Assembly: GCA_024644745.1 (NCBI GenBank) | Contig: JAHEHF010000018.1 | Span: 6,236 to 45,106 of the forward strand | Origin: Flavobacteriaceae bacterium | Lineage (GTDB): Bacteria > Bacteroidota > Bacteroidia > Flavobacteriales > Flavobacteriaceae | Direction: 5' to 3' | DNA: 38,871 nucleotides | Part shown: one piece after another, positions 8,203 to 15,900 of the stretch | Numbering within the stretch: the first letter of the stretch is position 1 | Layout of the letters: every line of letters starts with the position of its first letter | Program-made: the position numbers and the translations under genes | The notes under the pieces: generated by a model | Databases searched by the model: none | What the model saw: only the letters and a program-made list of their open reading frames with translations | What the model was told of the DNA's origin: nothing

Positions 8203-10629
8203 TCACGAAATCCCTTTGTTGGAGAGTCCGTCGCGATTCAGCCAGCGCAGGCTGATCGCCGACAAAAGATAGGCAGCCGCGGCCCAGAGAAGTACGGCTT
8301 TGAATCCGAGTTCGACGGCGATAATGGCAGCCAGCAAGGTGCTTATGACAGATACACATCCGTTGATGCCCCAGGCCCAGGGAACCTGGCTTTGGTGTTT
8401 CGAATGGACAAGTTGAAGGCCTAAAGGAAAGGGCATGCCCATAAAAAAGGCCGGAACTCCAATGGTAAAAACAGTAATAAGCAGTCTTCCCCAAAGGGGC
8501 CAGCCCACCGTTTGATCGAGCAAGGGACTCAATACCAGGCTATAGCCAAAGATCATGATGCTGATCAGCCCCGTGGCCATGGACAATTTCTTAAACGGCA
8601 GTTTCATTCTGGAAGCAAAAAGGCTCCCCAGACCTGAACTGACAAGCATGATAGAGATCACGGTTGCAACAGCATAAATGGGATGTCCCAGAAAGCGCAC
8701 AAAGTATTTGATCAGTACAATTTCAAAAAACATATAGCCCAGTCCCAAACCTGAAAAATAGGTCAAGACCTGTGTTTTATGCCCTCCTTTAAAGCCAAGT
8801 TTGAATAAGGGAACAAGGATCAGCACAAATCCAAGTATCAATACCTGCAGCAGGGTGACCAGCAAGATCAAATAACCCAGTTCAAAGAGGGCTGCGCGTT
8901 CACCAAGGGTTTCCCATTGTCTGACTAGATTTTTCAATCTGAGGAACTGGTAAAAATAGGGCCGGTTATCGGTCGGGATGCTGATGTTAAAATCATTAAC
9001 CTCGATAAGATGATCCCGGTTTGGACCGAACATTTGTCTAATAAGTTCAAAAGCGTGGTCATTTTGTAAAGTATTATTGGCTTCCTCGGTTTCTGAACCG
9101 TTCATCAATACCCTGTCAAAACCCAGTTCATCACAGAAATGCCTCAGGGCAGAAAGTTCTTTTTCGGTCAAAGGACTTTTTTTGACCACATAGCTGAGGG
9201 TTGCCCAGCTTCTTACAGCTACAAGATGTTCCAGTGGTTCTTCTGTTCCGACAGACTCAAGAAGTTCGGCTATCAGGGCAGCATATTTAAGTGTGATTCT
9301 CGGGGGCAGATCAATGTAGGACGAAAAAACGATCATACCCTCAGGACTCAGTTTTTGCCACATTTCGTAAAGGGCTTCTTTTGTGAAAAGGTTTTCCTCA
9401 TGAAGTGCATTCAGTCCCACAGTTCCTCCAAAGGCACCTGAAAGAGGCAATTGTATAAGATCAAACAATTCATCAGATTGCTTTAAAAAAGTTCGGGGTG
9501 TTGTGTTGTAATAATGCACCTGTGGCTTGTAATGCAAAGAATCTGTAATTTGAGCATAAGGCCCTTTTATAAGTTCGGTGACGCTGGCATTGGGTTCTAT
9601 GGCATCCACGTGAAGTGCCTTGTTGAACAAAGCATGGCTCACTTCAAGGCCTGCACCGGCATGGAAGATGAGTACCCTCTCCGGATCGCCAAGCGCATAA
9701 GGCAGGGCCATAGTGGTGTAATCGAGCACATGGTGGCTGTCTTTTGCATCCACATTCGGTATGACTGTATACCAGTTGCCATTGTTGAAGATTACTCTAG
9801 AGGGGCCTATCTGTTCCTGGTAATTGAGACTAAGACCCGGAGCATAACGCTGTACCGGAGAGGAGACCACCTGAACCAGACCATAAGGACTGCTGATCTG
9901 TTCTTCAACTTTGGCTTCTGGTAAATTCAAGGCATAGCTGATACCTTTGAATTGTGACTGTTTCAGATTTAAGGGTTCGGTGCTTTGAAGAATACAGCTT
10001 CCAATAACGATAACCCCATAACCGGCAAGAAGATAGCGCGACTTTTTTCGGATGATCATCAGGCCTGCGAGTACCGGCATCAGGGCGATAACCCAGGGCA
10101 GATCGGCAGGCTCAATCTGCCATAGCAGAAAAATAGCGAATGCCCCTCCAAGTCCGGAACCTGTCATGTCAGCAAAGTAAAAAACACCGATTTGAGATAC
10201 TCTTTTGACAAAAATGAGACCCAGGGCCAGAGAACCCGTCAAAAATGAAAGGAAGAATAAGAAGCAGGTCCCCATCAATCTTAAAAACTGTGTAGGATCA
10301 ACAAACAGCAGGTAGGAATCAAACAGTAAAAATTCCATTCGCGAGAGCCTGATGCCAAGACTCATGAACAGACCCGTACTGATCATAGCAGTAGGGAGCA
10401 TAACTTCTGCATTTTTGACCATCTGTTTTCTGAATAATGACAAAAGCGTACCACTGGCTCCAAATCCGAGGAGAGCAATGGAAATGACCATGGAGGCAAA
10501 ATGATGCCATTGCACGATGGTAAAAAAGTGCATCAGCTGAATCTCATAAGCCACGATAGAGGCTGATAATAAGGCTACTGACAAAGTCAGTCTCAGGGTG
10601 GGATTTTTGTATGTGTAGGGGCTTATCAT
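8203..10629 (-). CDS. Large membrane protein with a spermidine-synthase-like core domain
   Basis: 808 residues in three parts. The first 230 or so hold several membrane helices. A soluble Rossmann-like domain (about 260-500) resembles polyamine aminopropyltransferases and SAM-dependent methyltransferases: VLIFHAGAGLEVSHAL replaces the usual G-G-G-D-G loop, and VDAIEPNASV carries the acidic residue that would bind the ribose. The last 200 residues are a second set of membrane helices like a half transporter. Similar fused membrane/spermidine-synthase-like proteins are widespread and mostly uncharacterised. The gene lies 17 bases after pcm on the same strand and is probably co-transcribed with it and with the two tiny genes downstream. 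Catalytic activity cannot be assumed because the canonical loop is altered. Confidence 0.8.
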   Translation of the reverse strand: MISPYTYKNPTLRLTLSVALLSASIVAYEIQLMHFFTIVQWHHFASMVISIALLGFGASGTLLSLFRKQMVKNAEVMLPTAMISTGLFMSLGIRLSRMEFLLFDSYLLFVDPTQFLRLMGTCFLFFLSFLTGSLALGLIFVKRVSQIGVFYFADMTGSGLGGAFAIFLLWQIEPADLPWVIALMPVLAGLMIIRKKSRYLLAGYGVIVIGSCILQSTEPLNLKQSQFKGISYALNLPEAKVEEQISSPYGLVQVVSSPVQRYAPGLSLNYQEQIGPSRVIFNNGNWYTVIPNVDAKDSHHVLDYTTMALPYALGDPERVLIFHAGAGLEVSHALFNKALHVDAIEPNASVTELIKGPYAQITDSLHYKPQVHYYNTTPRTFLKQSDELFDLIQLPLSGAFGGTVGLNALHEENLFTKEALYEMWQKLSPEGMIVFSSYIDLPPRITLKYAALIAELLESVGTEEPLEHLVAVRSWATLSYVVKKSPLTEKELSALRHFCDELGFDRVLMNGSETEEANNTLQNDHAFELIRQMFGPNRDHLIEVNDFNISIPTDNRPYFYQFLRLKNLVRQWETLGERAALFELGYLILLVTLLQVLILGFVLILVPLFKLGFKGGHKTQVLTYFSGLGLGYMFFEIVLIKYFVRFLGHPIYAVATVISIMLVSSGLGSLFASRMKLPFKKLSMATGLISIMIFGYSLVLSPLLDQTVGWPLWGRLLITVFTIGVPAFFMGMPFPLGLQLVHSKHQSQVPWAWGINGCVSVISTLLAAIIAVELGFKAVLLWAAAAYLLSAISLRWLNRDGLSNKGIS

Positions 10630-10646
10630 CTTCAGTATTCATAGCC

Positions 10647-11384
10647 TTATGACCCTGTTGCAGCTCTTGTGAAAGGTACGAATCGCACAAACATGAGGTT
10701 ATTTGTTTTGACTTTACCTTCTTTTTTGGTAACCAGTAACAATTGCTGGGTGGCAAAGGGAGTTCCCACCGGGATGATCATTCTTCCACCTTCCTTGAGT
10801 TGGGAGATCAGAGGAGGGGGTATAAATTCAGCTGCGGCAGTGACTACAATGGCGTCAAAAGGTCCCTTGGATTCCCATCCGTAATAACCATCTCCGCTTT
10901 TAACCATTACGTTTTCATAGTGAAGGTCTTTGAGACGTTTTTTGGCCAGTCGGTACAAGGGATCAACAATTTCGATGGTATATACGGTATCAACGATCTG
11001 ACTGAGAACAGCTGCCTGATATCCTGAACCCGTACCAATTTCCAGTACCTTAAAATGACTTTTGGGTTTCACGACCTCGGTCATAAAGGCCACGATATAG
11101 GGTTGTGAAATGGTTTGTCCGTGACCAATGGGTAAAGGTCTGTCGCGATACGCCTGTGATGCGATCTCCTCGGGAACGAAAAGATGCCTTGGGATGGATC
11201 GCATGGCATCAAGGACGGTCTTGTCTTTGATGCCTCTTGAGGCGATCTGGGTACTTACCATGTTTTCCCTTGCTTTTCGAAAATCATTTTGTGCCATCAG
11301 AATAACAGGCACTAGGAGTAAGAGTATCTGTAAAAACCTATTTGGGATAGACATTGTTTGGGGAATTCTGTTGAAAGTGTTCAT
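10647..11384 (-). CDS. pcm: Protein-L-isoaspartate O-methyltransferase with a signal peptide
   Basis: Uses SAM to methylate L-isoaspartyl residues, the first step in repairing aged proteins. The family motifs are clear: RSIPRHLFVPE, the substrate-side loop IGHGQTISQPYIVA, and the SAM-binding motif VLEIGTGSGYQAAVL followed by the acidic IEI. The C-terminal PVG motif is also present. Unusually for a repair enzyme of the cytoplasm, it starts with a hydrophobic leader ending in A-Q (residues about 11-32, FLQILLLLVPVILMAQ), so it is probably exported. An internal ATG at 11354 sits closer to the leader and may be the true start. It heads a minus-strand unit with the spermidine-synthase-like membrane protein. 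Confidence 0.9.
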   Translation of the reverse strand: MNTFNRIPQTMSIPNRFLQILLLLVPVILMAQNDFRKARENMVSTQIASRGIKDKTVLDAMRSIPRHLFVPEEIASQAYRDRPLPIGHGQTISQPYIVAFMTEVVKPKSHFKVLEIGTGSGYQAAVLSQIVDTVYTIEIVDPLYRLAKKRLKDLHYENVMVKSGDGYYGWESKGPFDAIVVTAAAEFIPPPLISQLKEGGRMIIPVGTPFATQQLLLVTKKEGKVKTNNLMFVRFVPFTRAATGS

Positions 11385-11688
11385 TGCGATAAAATTCTAA
11401 GGGTATCACAGTGCAGAATATAAGTGATATGAGGATCATTTACAATGATTCAGGACAAGGCAGTCATTGATGTGGATCATCAGCCTTCCTTATATTTTTC
11501 GGAAGTAAGGAATTTATTTGTCAAGGTTGACAGCAATCAGATCAATCACCTTTGGCTATCCTGTTTCGGTGCTCTCGCACCTTTGAACATATATATCTCC
11601 ACTGCAGTTCGCCCTGCGAGCCATTTATCTTTTTTTCTTATGGTGGACATCATGAAATTTCAAATTATATACTTGGATAAAAAGTTCG
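11385..11688. other. Gap between pcm and the aldo/keto reductase gene
   Basis: No convincing intact gene. A plus-strand frame of 91 codons (11445-11720) has no recognisable domain and runs into the reductase gene on the other strand, so I do not call it. The minus strand carries a 35-codon relic (listed separately). A hairpin, GGTGC-TCTC-GCACC, lies at 11568-11581. The gap must also hold the pcm promoter; TTG and TATATTCT are spaced by about 20 bases on the minus strand, a weak match. Confidence 0.5.
11546..11653 (-). pseudogene. Possible relic of a GIY-YIG endonuclease gene tail
   Basis: The minus strand holds a 35-codon frame whose second half reads WLAGRTAVEIYMFKGARA then PKQDSQR and stop. 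From memory, this resembles the read-through C-terminal tails of small GIY-YIG nuclease genes in Bacteroidota. No catalytic GIY or YIG residues remain, so at most this is a degraded end. The frame could also be chance translation of a conserved non-coding sequence, because the hairpin GGTGC-TCTC-GCACC lies inside it. Low confidence. Confidence 0.25.
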
Positions 11689-12609
11689 TCAACCCCACTC
11701 CGGAAATTGTGTGGTATTGAGATCCAGTGCGGCGATGGTCTCCATATCATTCTGATCCAGCTCAAAGTCAAAGATGTCCAGATTTTCGATCATATGTACT
11801 TTTTGTGAAGACCTCGGAATGGCAATGACCCCTCTTTGAAAGTGCCACCTCAAGCAGACCTGCGCATTGCTCTTTTGATATTTTTTACCAATCGAGGCAA
11901 GGGTCTGGTTATTGAAGATGTCATTTCGACCAGCTGCAAAGGGAGACCAGGCCTCCATTTGAATATCATGCTGTTTTAAATACTGATGTGCAGCAGGTTG
12001 TTGGAAGAAAACATGGGTTTCTATCTGATTGATCGCCGGTTTGATTTTGGCATAGGTCATCAATTCATCAAGCTGATCAGGTTCAAAATTACTCACTCCT
12101 ATGGCTTTGATTTTACCGGTTTCATAGAGTGATTCCATCGCCTTCCAGGTTCCTTTTATGTCTCCTCTTGGCCTGTGGATAAGGTAGAGATCCAGATAGT
12201 CCAGATCCAGTTTGCCCATGGAGGTTTCAAAGGCTTTAATTGTACTGTCGAAGCCCGAATCATCGACCCAAAGCTTCGAGGTCACAAAAAGTTCTTTTCT
12301 ATTGATTCCGCTTCTTTTGATGCCGGCACCAACGGCTTCTTCGTTGCCATAGATCGTTGCGGTATCAAAAAGTCGAAAACCTACCGATATGGCTTCCGAT
12401 ACATACTGTTCACAGGCAGCTCCTTTCAGAGTATGCGTTCCAAAACCAAGCATTGGTATCGATATGCCGTTGTTGAGTAAAATTTCAGGAACTGATTTTT
12501 CTTTTAGAGAAGGGGTAACAGCGCTCAATAGAGGATAACTCCCAATAGGCAACAAAACAGAGCCTGCAACAAACCTGGAGCTGTTTTTTAAAAACTCCCG
12601 GCGCTTCAT
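11689..12609 (-). CDS. Tat-exported aldo/keto reductase
   Basis: NAD(P)H-dependent reductase of carbonyl compounds with the full AKR catalytic set: the aspartate and tyrosine in DTATIYGNE, the lysine in VTSKLW and the histidine in LIHRP. The cofactor-binding end (IAIPRSSQKVHMIENL) is present. From the ATG at 12609 the protein starts with the twin-arginine motif RREFLK and a hydrophobic stretch, so it should be folded with its cofactor before export. Longer starts exist at 12657 and 12636, but a TACATTTA -7-like element ends at 12663, which leaves little room for the first of them. Length (306 aa) is usual. The substrate is unknown. A 7-bp inverted repeat overlaps the presumed promoter. Confidence 0.9.
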   Translation of the reverse strand: MKRREFLKNSSRFVAGSVLLPIGSYPLLSAVTPSLKEKSVPEILLNNGISIPMLGFGTHTLKGAACEQYVSEAISVGFRLFDTATIYGNEEAVGAGIKRSGINRKELFVTSKLWVDDSGFDSTIKAFETSMGKLDLDYLDLYLIHRPRGDIKGTWKAMESLYETGKIKAIGVSNFEPDQLDELMTYAKIKPAINQIETHVFFQQPAAHQYLKQHDIQMEAWSPFAAGRNDIFNNQTLASIGKKYQKSNAQVCLRWHFQRGVIAIPRSSQKVHMIENLDIFDFELDQNDMETIAALDLNTTQFPEWG

Positions 12610-12662
12610 GCCATTTTTAACTTCATTTTTACCCATAACGGTGGTTTTTTTAATCATTCAGT

Positions 12663-12691
12663 GTAAATGTAGCTAATAATTTAAAGCTACA
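12663..12691 (-). promoter_or_regulatory. Possible operator over the aldo/keto reductase promoter
   Basis: TGTAGCT (12668-12674) and AGCTACA (12685-12691) form a perfect 7-bp inverted repeat with a 10-base spacer. It overlaps the minus-strand TACATTTA element (12663-12670), which matches the Bacteroidota -7 box at seven of eight positions. This layout suits a dimeric regulator. A second palindrome, AATCATT-AA-AATGATT, follows at 12699-12714. No regulator is encoded next to it. Confidence 0.35.
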
Positions 12692-12823
12692 GGATTCCAA
12701 TCATTAAAATGATTCATGGGGATCTCGTTATTTATCAATTGGTCAGCACAAGTACTCTGAGTAAATATGATTATCTTGGTAAAACAATAAACAATGATTG
12801 ATTGCTTTAAAACCATAAAAATA

Positions 12824-13030
12824 ATGAAAGAAAAACCAATAGCATCTGAAAGAATCATACAAGGAAATAAATTAGAATGCGCCGTTTGTAAAAATGATAC
12901 TTTCTGGGAGCGACAAACTTTGATGAATACGCCGGGGATGACATTTTTAGGATTGGAATGGGCCAATAAAAAGGCTCAAAACTACATCTGTGATCATTGT
13001 GGCTATGTACATTGGTTCCTGAATAAGTAG
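12824..13030 (+). CDS. Small zinc-ribbon protein (68 aa)
   Basis: Short soluble protein with two C-x-x-C knuckles, Cys19/Cys22 (CAVC) and Cys56/Cys59 (CDHC), spaced as in zinc-ribbon nucleic-acid-binding-type proteins (DUF2082-like). The segment between them contains W-E-R-Q-T-L-M-N-T and a run of small hydrophobic residues. I chose the ATG at 12824 (MKEKPIASER) because the upstream ATG at 12794 adds ten atypical residues. TATCTTG at 12772-12778 resembles promoter-like elements seen elsewhere in the window, but it lacks a spaced TTG. It is divergent from the aldo/keto reductase. Its binding partner (DNA, RNA or protein) is not known. Confidence 0.8.
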   Translation: MKEKPIASERIIQGNKLECAVCKNDTFWERQTLMNTPGMTFLGLEWANKKAQNYICDHCGYVHWFLNK

Positions 13031-13188
13031 ATTGTTTTTTTATAGAAAGCCGACAGCCTTGTTGTTTAAAAAATTTTGCCTTTTGGTTGAAAAACAGGAT
13101 TATTCATGCCTCGGAGGTTTTATGTTATGAATACAGTCAAAAAATATGTAACTTTAAGAGAATTTTTTAATTTAATGAACGCTTTATT

Positions 13189-13959
13189 ATGAAAAAATTA
13201 TGTCTTGTTTTGATTGTCATGCTTTTTGCCGGCTCGTTGAACGCGCAAATAAGTTATTTACAGTATCGTCATGTTCCTGCCGATCAGGATTCAAAATTTG
13301 TTGAACGTGAAACCAAATACTGGTCACAGGTAGCTCAGTCAGCCATCAATAAGGGCCAGATGGAATCCTGGTCTCTCTGGAGAAAAGTGGGCACTACCAA
13401 TGCCGATGACCTAACGCCAAATTATGTTATTGTAAACACCTATGAAAACATCGAAAATATGGATCCCAATAAGGTCTGGACAGATAATATGGGTGTTCTT
13501 GGTGATGTCAAAGTTGAAGATATTGAAACGAGCTCCTTTACCACTGTGACCTTTGATTACTACGTGCAATCTGAGGATCAAATTCCGGGGGACTATACAT
13601 TTGCACTTGTGAATTATGCCAAGCCTACAGATCTGACAGCCTTTATTCAGGAAAACAGGTCACTCTGGAAGCCTTTTCATGAGGCAAGTATCAACAACAT
13701 CATGAATAATATGACTTACTGGGGAATTTCTTCTGTGATCTATCCTGCAGGAAACAAGGACCGGTTTTCAGTTTTTACCGTTGACGGTTTCAAAAGTCTT
13801 AATGATGCCCTTGATTATCTAAGATTTACAGAAACTTCAGACAATTCGCCAAATGCAGCGGCATATAATGATATTACGGATAACACAAAAATGGACGAAT
13901 TGGTTCCTGATGGTTTTGAGCGAAGGATCATATATGAAAGGGTCATGATCGTAAAATAG
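13189..13959 (+). CDS. Secreted protein with two tandem related domains (256 aa)
   Basis: Signal peptide MKKLCLVLIVMLFAGSLNAQ, probably cleaved before or after the glutamine at 20. The mature part appears to contain an internal duplication. Residues about 22-91 (FVERETKYWSQVAQSAINKG, then a W-S-L-W-R-K-V strand) align with about 137-206 (FIQENRSLWKPFHEASINNI, then Y-W-G-I-S-S-V) at a constant offset of 115. The strand-helix-strand pattern with aromatic residues fits a dimeric alpha/beta-barrel (ferredoxin-like) fold fused in tandem. I do not recognise a named family, and no catalytic residues stand out. It has its own 158-base upstream gap. A short C-T-G-A-T hairpin with a T-run lies just after the stop. 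It is probably periplasmic or secreted. Confidence 0.8.
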   Translation: MKKLCLVLIVMLFAGSLNAQISYLQYRHVPADQDSKFVERETKYWSQVAQSAINKGQMESWSLWRKVGTTNADDLTPNYVIVNTYENIENMDPNKVWTDNMGVLGDVKVEDIETSSFTTVTFDYYVQSEDQIPGDYTFALVNYAKPTDLTAFIQENRSLWKPFHEASINNIMNNMTYWGISSVIYPAGNKDRFSVFTVDGFKSLNDALDYLRFTETSDNSPNAAAYNDITDNTKMDELVPDGFERRIIYERVMIVK

Positions 13960-13963
13960 GCCC

Positions 13964-14131
13964 TCATCCTGATTTTTTCATCAGAATGACCCATGGCTGT
14001 TTATTCATAAGCAGGTTGATTTGCAGGTTCCGGATTCGAAGTCCACGGGCCTGAAATATGCTCTCACAGTACAGCAGAGGCCTGTTGTCATCTGCCATTT
14101 TCTTGTGGGTTTTTCAGGATAAGGTAGACAT
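13964..14131 (-). pseudogene. Decayed start of a DUF6090 gene, fused to unrelated sequence
   Basis: On the minus strand, an ATG at 14131 is followed by MSTLS, a TGA, and KTHKKMADDNRP. The intact paralogue at 5408 reads MIPYFRKIRKKMADDNRP in the same register. The start codons align exactly, the sixth codon AGA has become TGA, and 18 bases (14084-14101 and 5361-5378) are identical. After the proline, at about 14078, similarity stops abruptly. The frame then stays open to a TGA at 13964 with unrelated residues ending PWVILMKKSG. This looks like the remnant of a deleted or rearranged DUF6090 copy. Confidence 0.55.
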
Positions 14132-14218
14132 CCTTCGGGCTAAAGAATGATTTTAAAAAGTATTTTAATTTTCATTAAATTTATCAGGAAAATTTTCATC
14201 AATTAAACAATCAGTCAC

Positions 14219-15118
14219 ATGAAATGGAAAGGGCAACGTCAAAGTTCGAATGTTGAAGACAGAAGGGGGCAGTCAGGATCCGGGAGGGGTTCCGGCGGAT
14301 TTAACCCCATGCTGATCGGTCCGCTGTTCAAACTTTTGTTTTCAAAAACGGGCCTGGTCATTGTGGGTCTGTTCCTGGCATTTTCTTTTTTTACCGGTAA
14401 CAACCCCTTGAGTTTATTAGGGGAGTTTTTTACGGGAGGCAATAGCCCGACAGAGACTTCTGTTCCTTATCAGGGAACGGTTGAAGAGAATGAATTGGCA
14501 GAATTTAGCCGGGTTATTCTGGCGAGCACCGAGGATGTCTGGAATGGAATGATTGAAAATTACAGAGAACCGACCTTGGTTCTTTTTACGGGTTCCGTCT
14601 CCTCGGCATGTGGATCTGCTTCCAGTGCCACCGGACCTTTTTATTGCCCGGGGGATGAAAAATTATACCTGGACCTCAGTTTTTTTGAAGACATGGAAAG
14701 GAAACTCAATGCGCCTGGTGACTTTGCCCAGGCCTATGTTATCGCACATGAAGTGGGTCATCATATCCAGAATCTCATGGGTATTACGGATCAGGTTCAA
14801 AAGCTCAGAGGTGAAATGACCAAGGCGGAATACAACAAGTACTCTGTCAGACTTGAGCTTCAGGCTGATTTTCTGGCAGGTGTATGGGCCAATCGTTCGC
14901 AGCGAATGAGTCAAATGATGGAGTCGGGTGATCTTGAGGAAGCCCTCAATGCCGCCTATGCCATTGGTGATGACCGGCTGCAGAAACAATCCTCAGGCAG
15001 GGTGGTGCCGGATTCTTTCACCCATGGTACCTCAGCGCAACGCATGAGGTGGTTTAAAAAGGGCTTTACCACGGGAGACCTCAGCCAGGGGGATACCTTT
15101 AATGCGAACCCCTTGTAA
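14219..15118 (+). CDS. Neutral zinc metallopeptidase, YpfJ/KPN_02809 family
   Basis: Membrane-anchored putative zinc peptidase. A glycine- and serine-rich cytoplasmic start (MKWKGQRQSS, then R-R-G-Q-S-G-S-G-R-G-S-G-G) leads to one membrane helix (about residues 44-60). The conserved AFSRVILASTEDVW-like region and the C-G-S-A-S-S-A-T-G-P-F-Y-C-P segment follow. The zinc site is HEVGHH (177-182), with Glu213 in RLELQADFLAGVW the probable third ligand. Length (299 aa) is typical. Biological substrates of this family are poorly known. It is preceded by a 259-base gap that contains a pseudogene relic, and it converges on the DUF6526 gene. Assignment to the family is secure; function is not. Confidence 0.92.
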   Translation: MKWKGQRQSSNVEDRRGQSGSGRGSGGFNPMLIGPLFKLLFSKTGLVIVGLFLAFSFFTGNNPLSLLGEFFTGGNSPTETSVPYQGTVEENELAEFSRVILASTEDVWNGMIENYREPTLVLFTGSVSSACGSASSATGPFYCPGDEKLYLDLSFFEDMERKLNAPGDFAQAYVIAHEVGHHIQNLMGITDQVQKLRGEMTKAEYNKYSVRLELQADFLAGVWANRSQRMSQMMESGDLEEALNAAYAIGDDRLQKQSSGRVVPDSFTHGTSAQRMRWFKKGFTTGDLSQGDTFNANPL

Positions 15119-15205
15119 TCAGGATTTCTATTTTTCAGGAAAATAATGCCCATATCGAGTTACCTGCGATCAATTTAGGCTCATTTTTAAGGTTCGAATT
15201 TCCTT

Positions 15206-15634
15206 TTACACCCGATAATAGTCTCCTTTCCAGTTTTTAATGGATTTCTTGATGTCATTTTCAGACAATTTCTCTTTTACGGCTTTTTTTACCAGGGCGA
15301 CGAACTCCTCATCAGAAGCGAATCGAAGGCCAATGATCTGACGAACGCTCAATTCTTCGGGAAGTGTTTCTTTTGTCATTCTATAATATCTGAAGTTTTC
15401 TTCTGCACAAATTGCTCTGTCCTGAGCCTTGAGGGCAAACACTCGGGCAAAAAATGCAATAAAAATTAACAGTACTGAAACCAGAACGAGAAGGGATGCG
15501 GAATACAGATTTTCATGACTCGAATTCACCAGGTTAACGATAGATCCTATGAGCAGTAAAATGATTCCCAGAAAAGTGACATAATGATAGCCCGGAACAA
15601 ATTGACGGTGATTCGCGTAGGTTTGATTCTTCAT
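15206..15634 (-). CDS. DUF6526 family two-helix membrane protein
   Basis: 142 residues. A polar start (MKNQTYANHRQFVPGYHYV) leads to two membrane helices at about 19-36 and 44-62. The rest is a charged cytoplasmic helical domain with the conserved L-K-A-Q-D-R-A-I-C-A-E-E-N-F-R-Y motif and a basic end, K-N-W-K-G-D-Y-Y-R-V. This is the pattern of DUF6526, common in Bacteroidota and of unknown role. A TATATTTA -7-like element lies 24 bases before the start (15658-15665). It converges on the YpfJ-type gene. No catalytic motif was seen. Confidence 0.83.
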   Translation of the reverse strand: MKNQTYANHRQFVPGYHYVTFLGIILLLIGSIVNLVNSSHENLYSASLLVLVSVLLIFIAFFARVFALKAQDRAICAEENFRYYRMTKETLPEELSVRQIIGLRFASDEEFVALVKKAVKEKLSENDIKKSIKNWKGDYYRV

Positions 15635-15657
15635 AATATTTTTGTTTAATCGTTTCG

Positions 15658-15665
15658 TAAATATA
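15658..15665 (-). promoter_or_regulatory. Bacteroidota -7 promoter element for the DUF6526 gene
   Basis: TATATTTA on the minus strand, 24 bases before the start, a seven-of-eight match to TAnnTTTG. The -33 position is T-rich (GTTTTTAAC) without a clear TTG. Confidence 0.35.
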
Positions 15666-15854
15666 CCTTTTTTGCAGTTAAAAACTTGAGTTGATCTGTT
15701 ACACAGGTAATACTGCTCATCAAGTAAATTTTTTTAGGGCTTTTAAATTGTAAGTTGTTTTTGACCAAAGAAAATGATGCAAAAGCGAATAGCTTTGAAT
15801 ACTCAGGATTCGAAATTCAATAGATAGGTGTAAAAGCCTATCTTAGCAAATGTC

Positions 15855-15884
15855 TTGAAATTAATTTTGATATAATTTATCTTG
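15855..15884 (+). promoter_or_regulatory. Possible promoter of the cyclophilin gene
   Basis: TTG (15855-15857), a 20-base spacer and TATCTTG (15878-15884) resemble the Bacteroidota -33/-7 pair with one T missing from the -7 box. It ends 16 bases before the ATG at 15901. Upstream are two small hairpins: AAAGC-GAATA-GCTTT near 15782-15796, and AGATAGG with CCTATCT (15822-15828 and 15837-15843). Confidence 0.3.
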
Positions 15885-15900
15885 TATCTGCAATTTTTAA

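Noticed and set aside
11445-11720. 91-codon plus-strand frame after pcm
   Set aside because: Runs into the aldo/keto reductase gene on the other strand, has no recognisable motif and lies over the possible relic.
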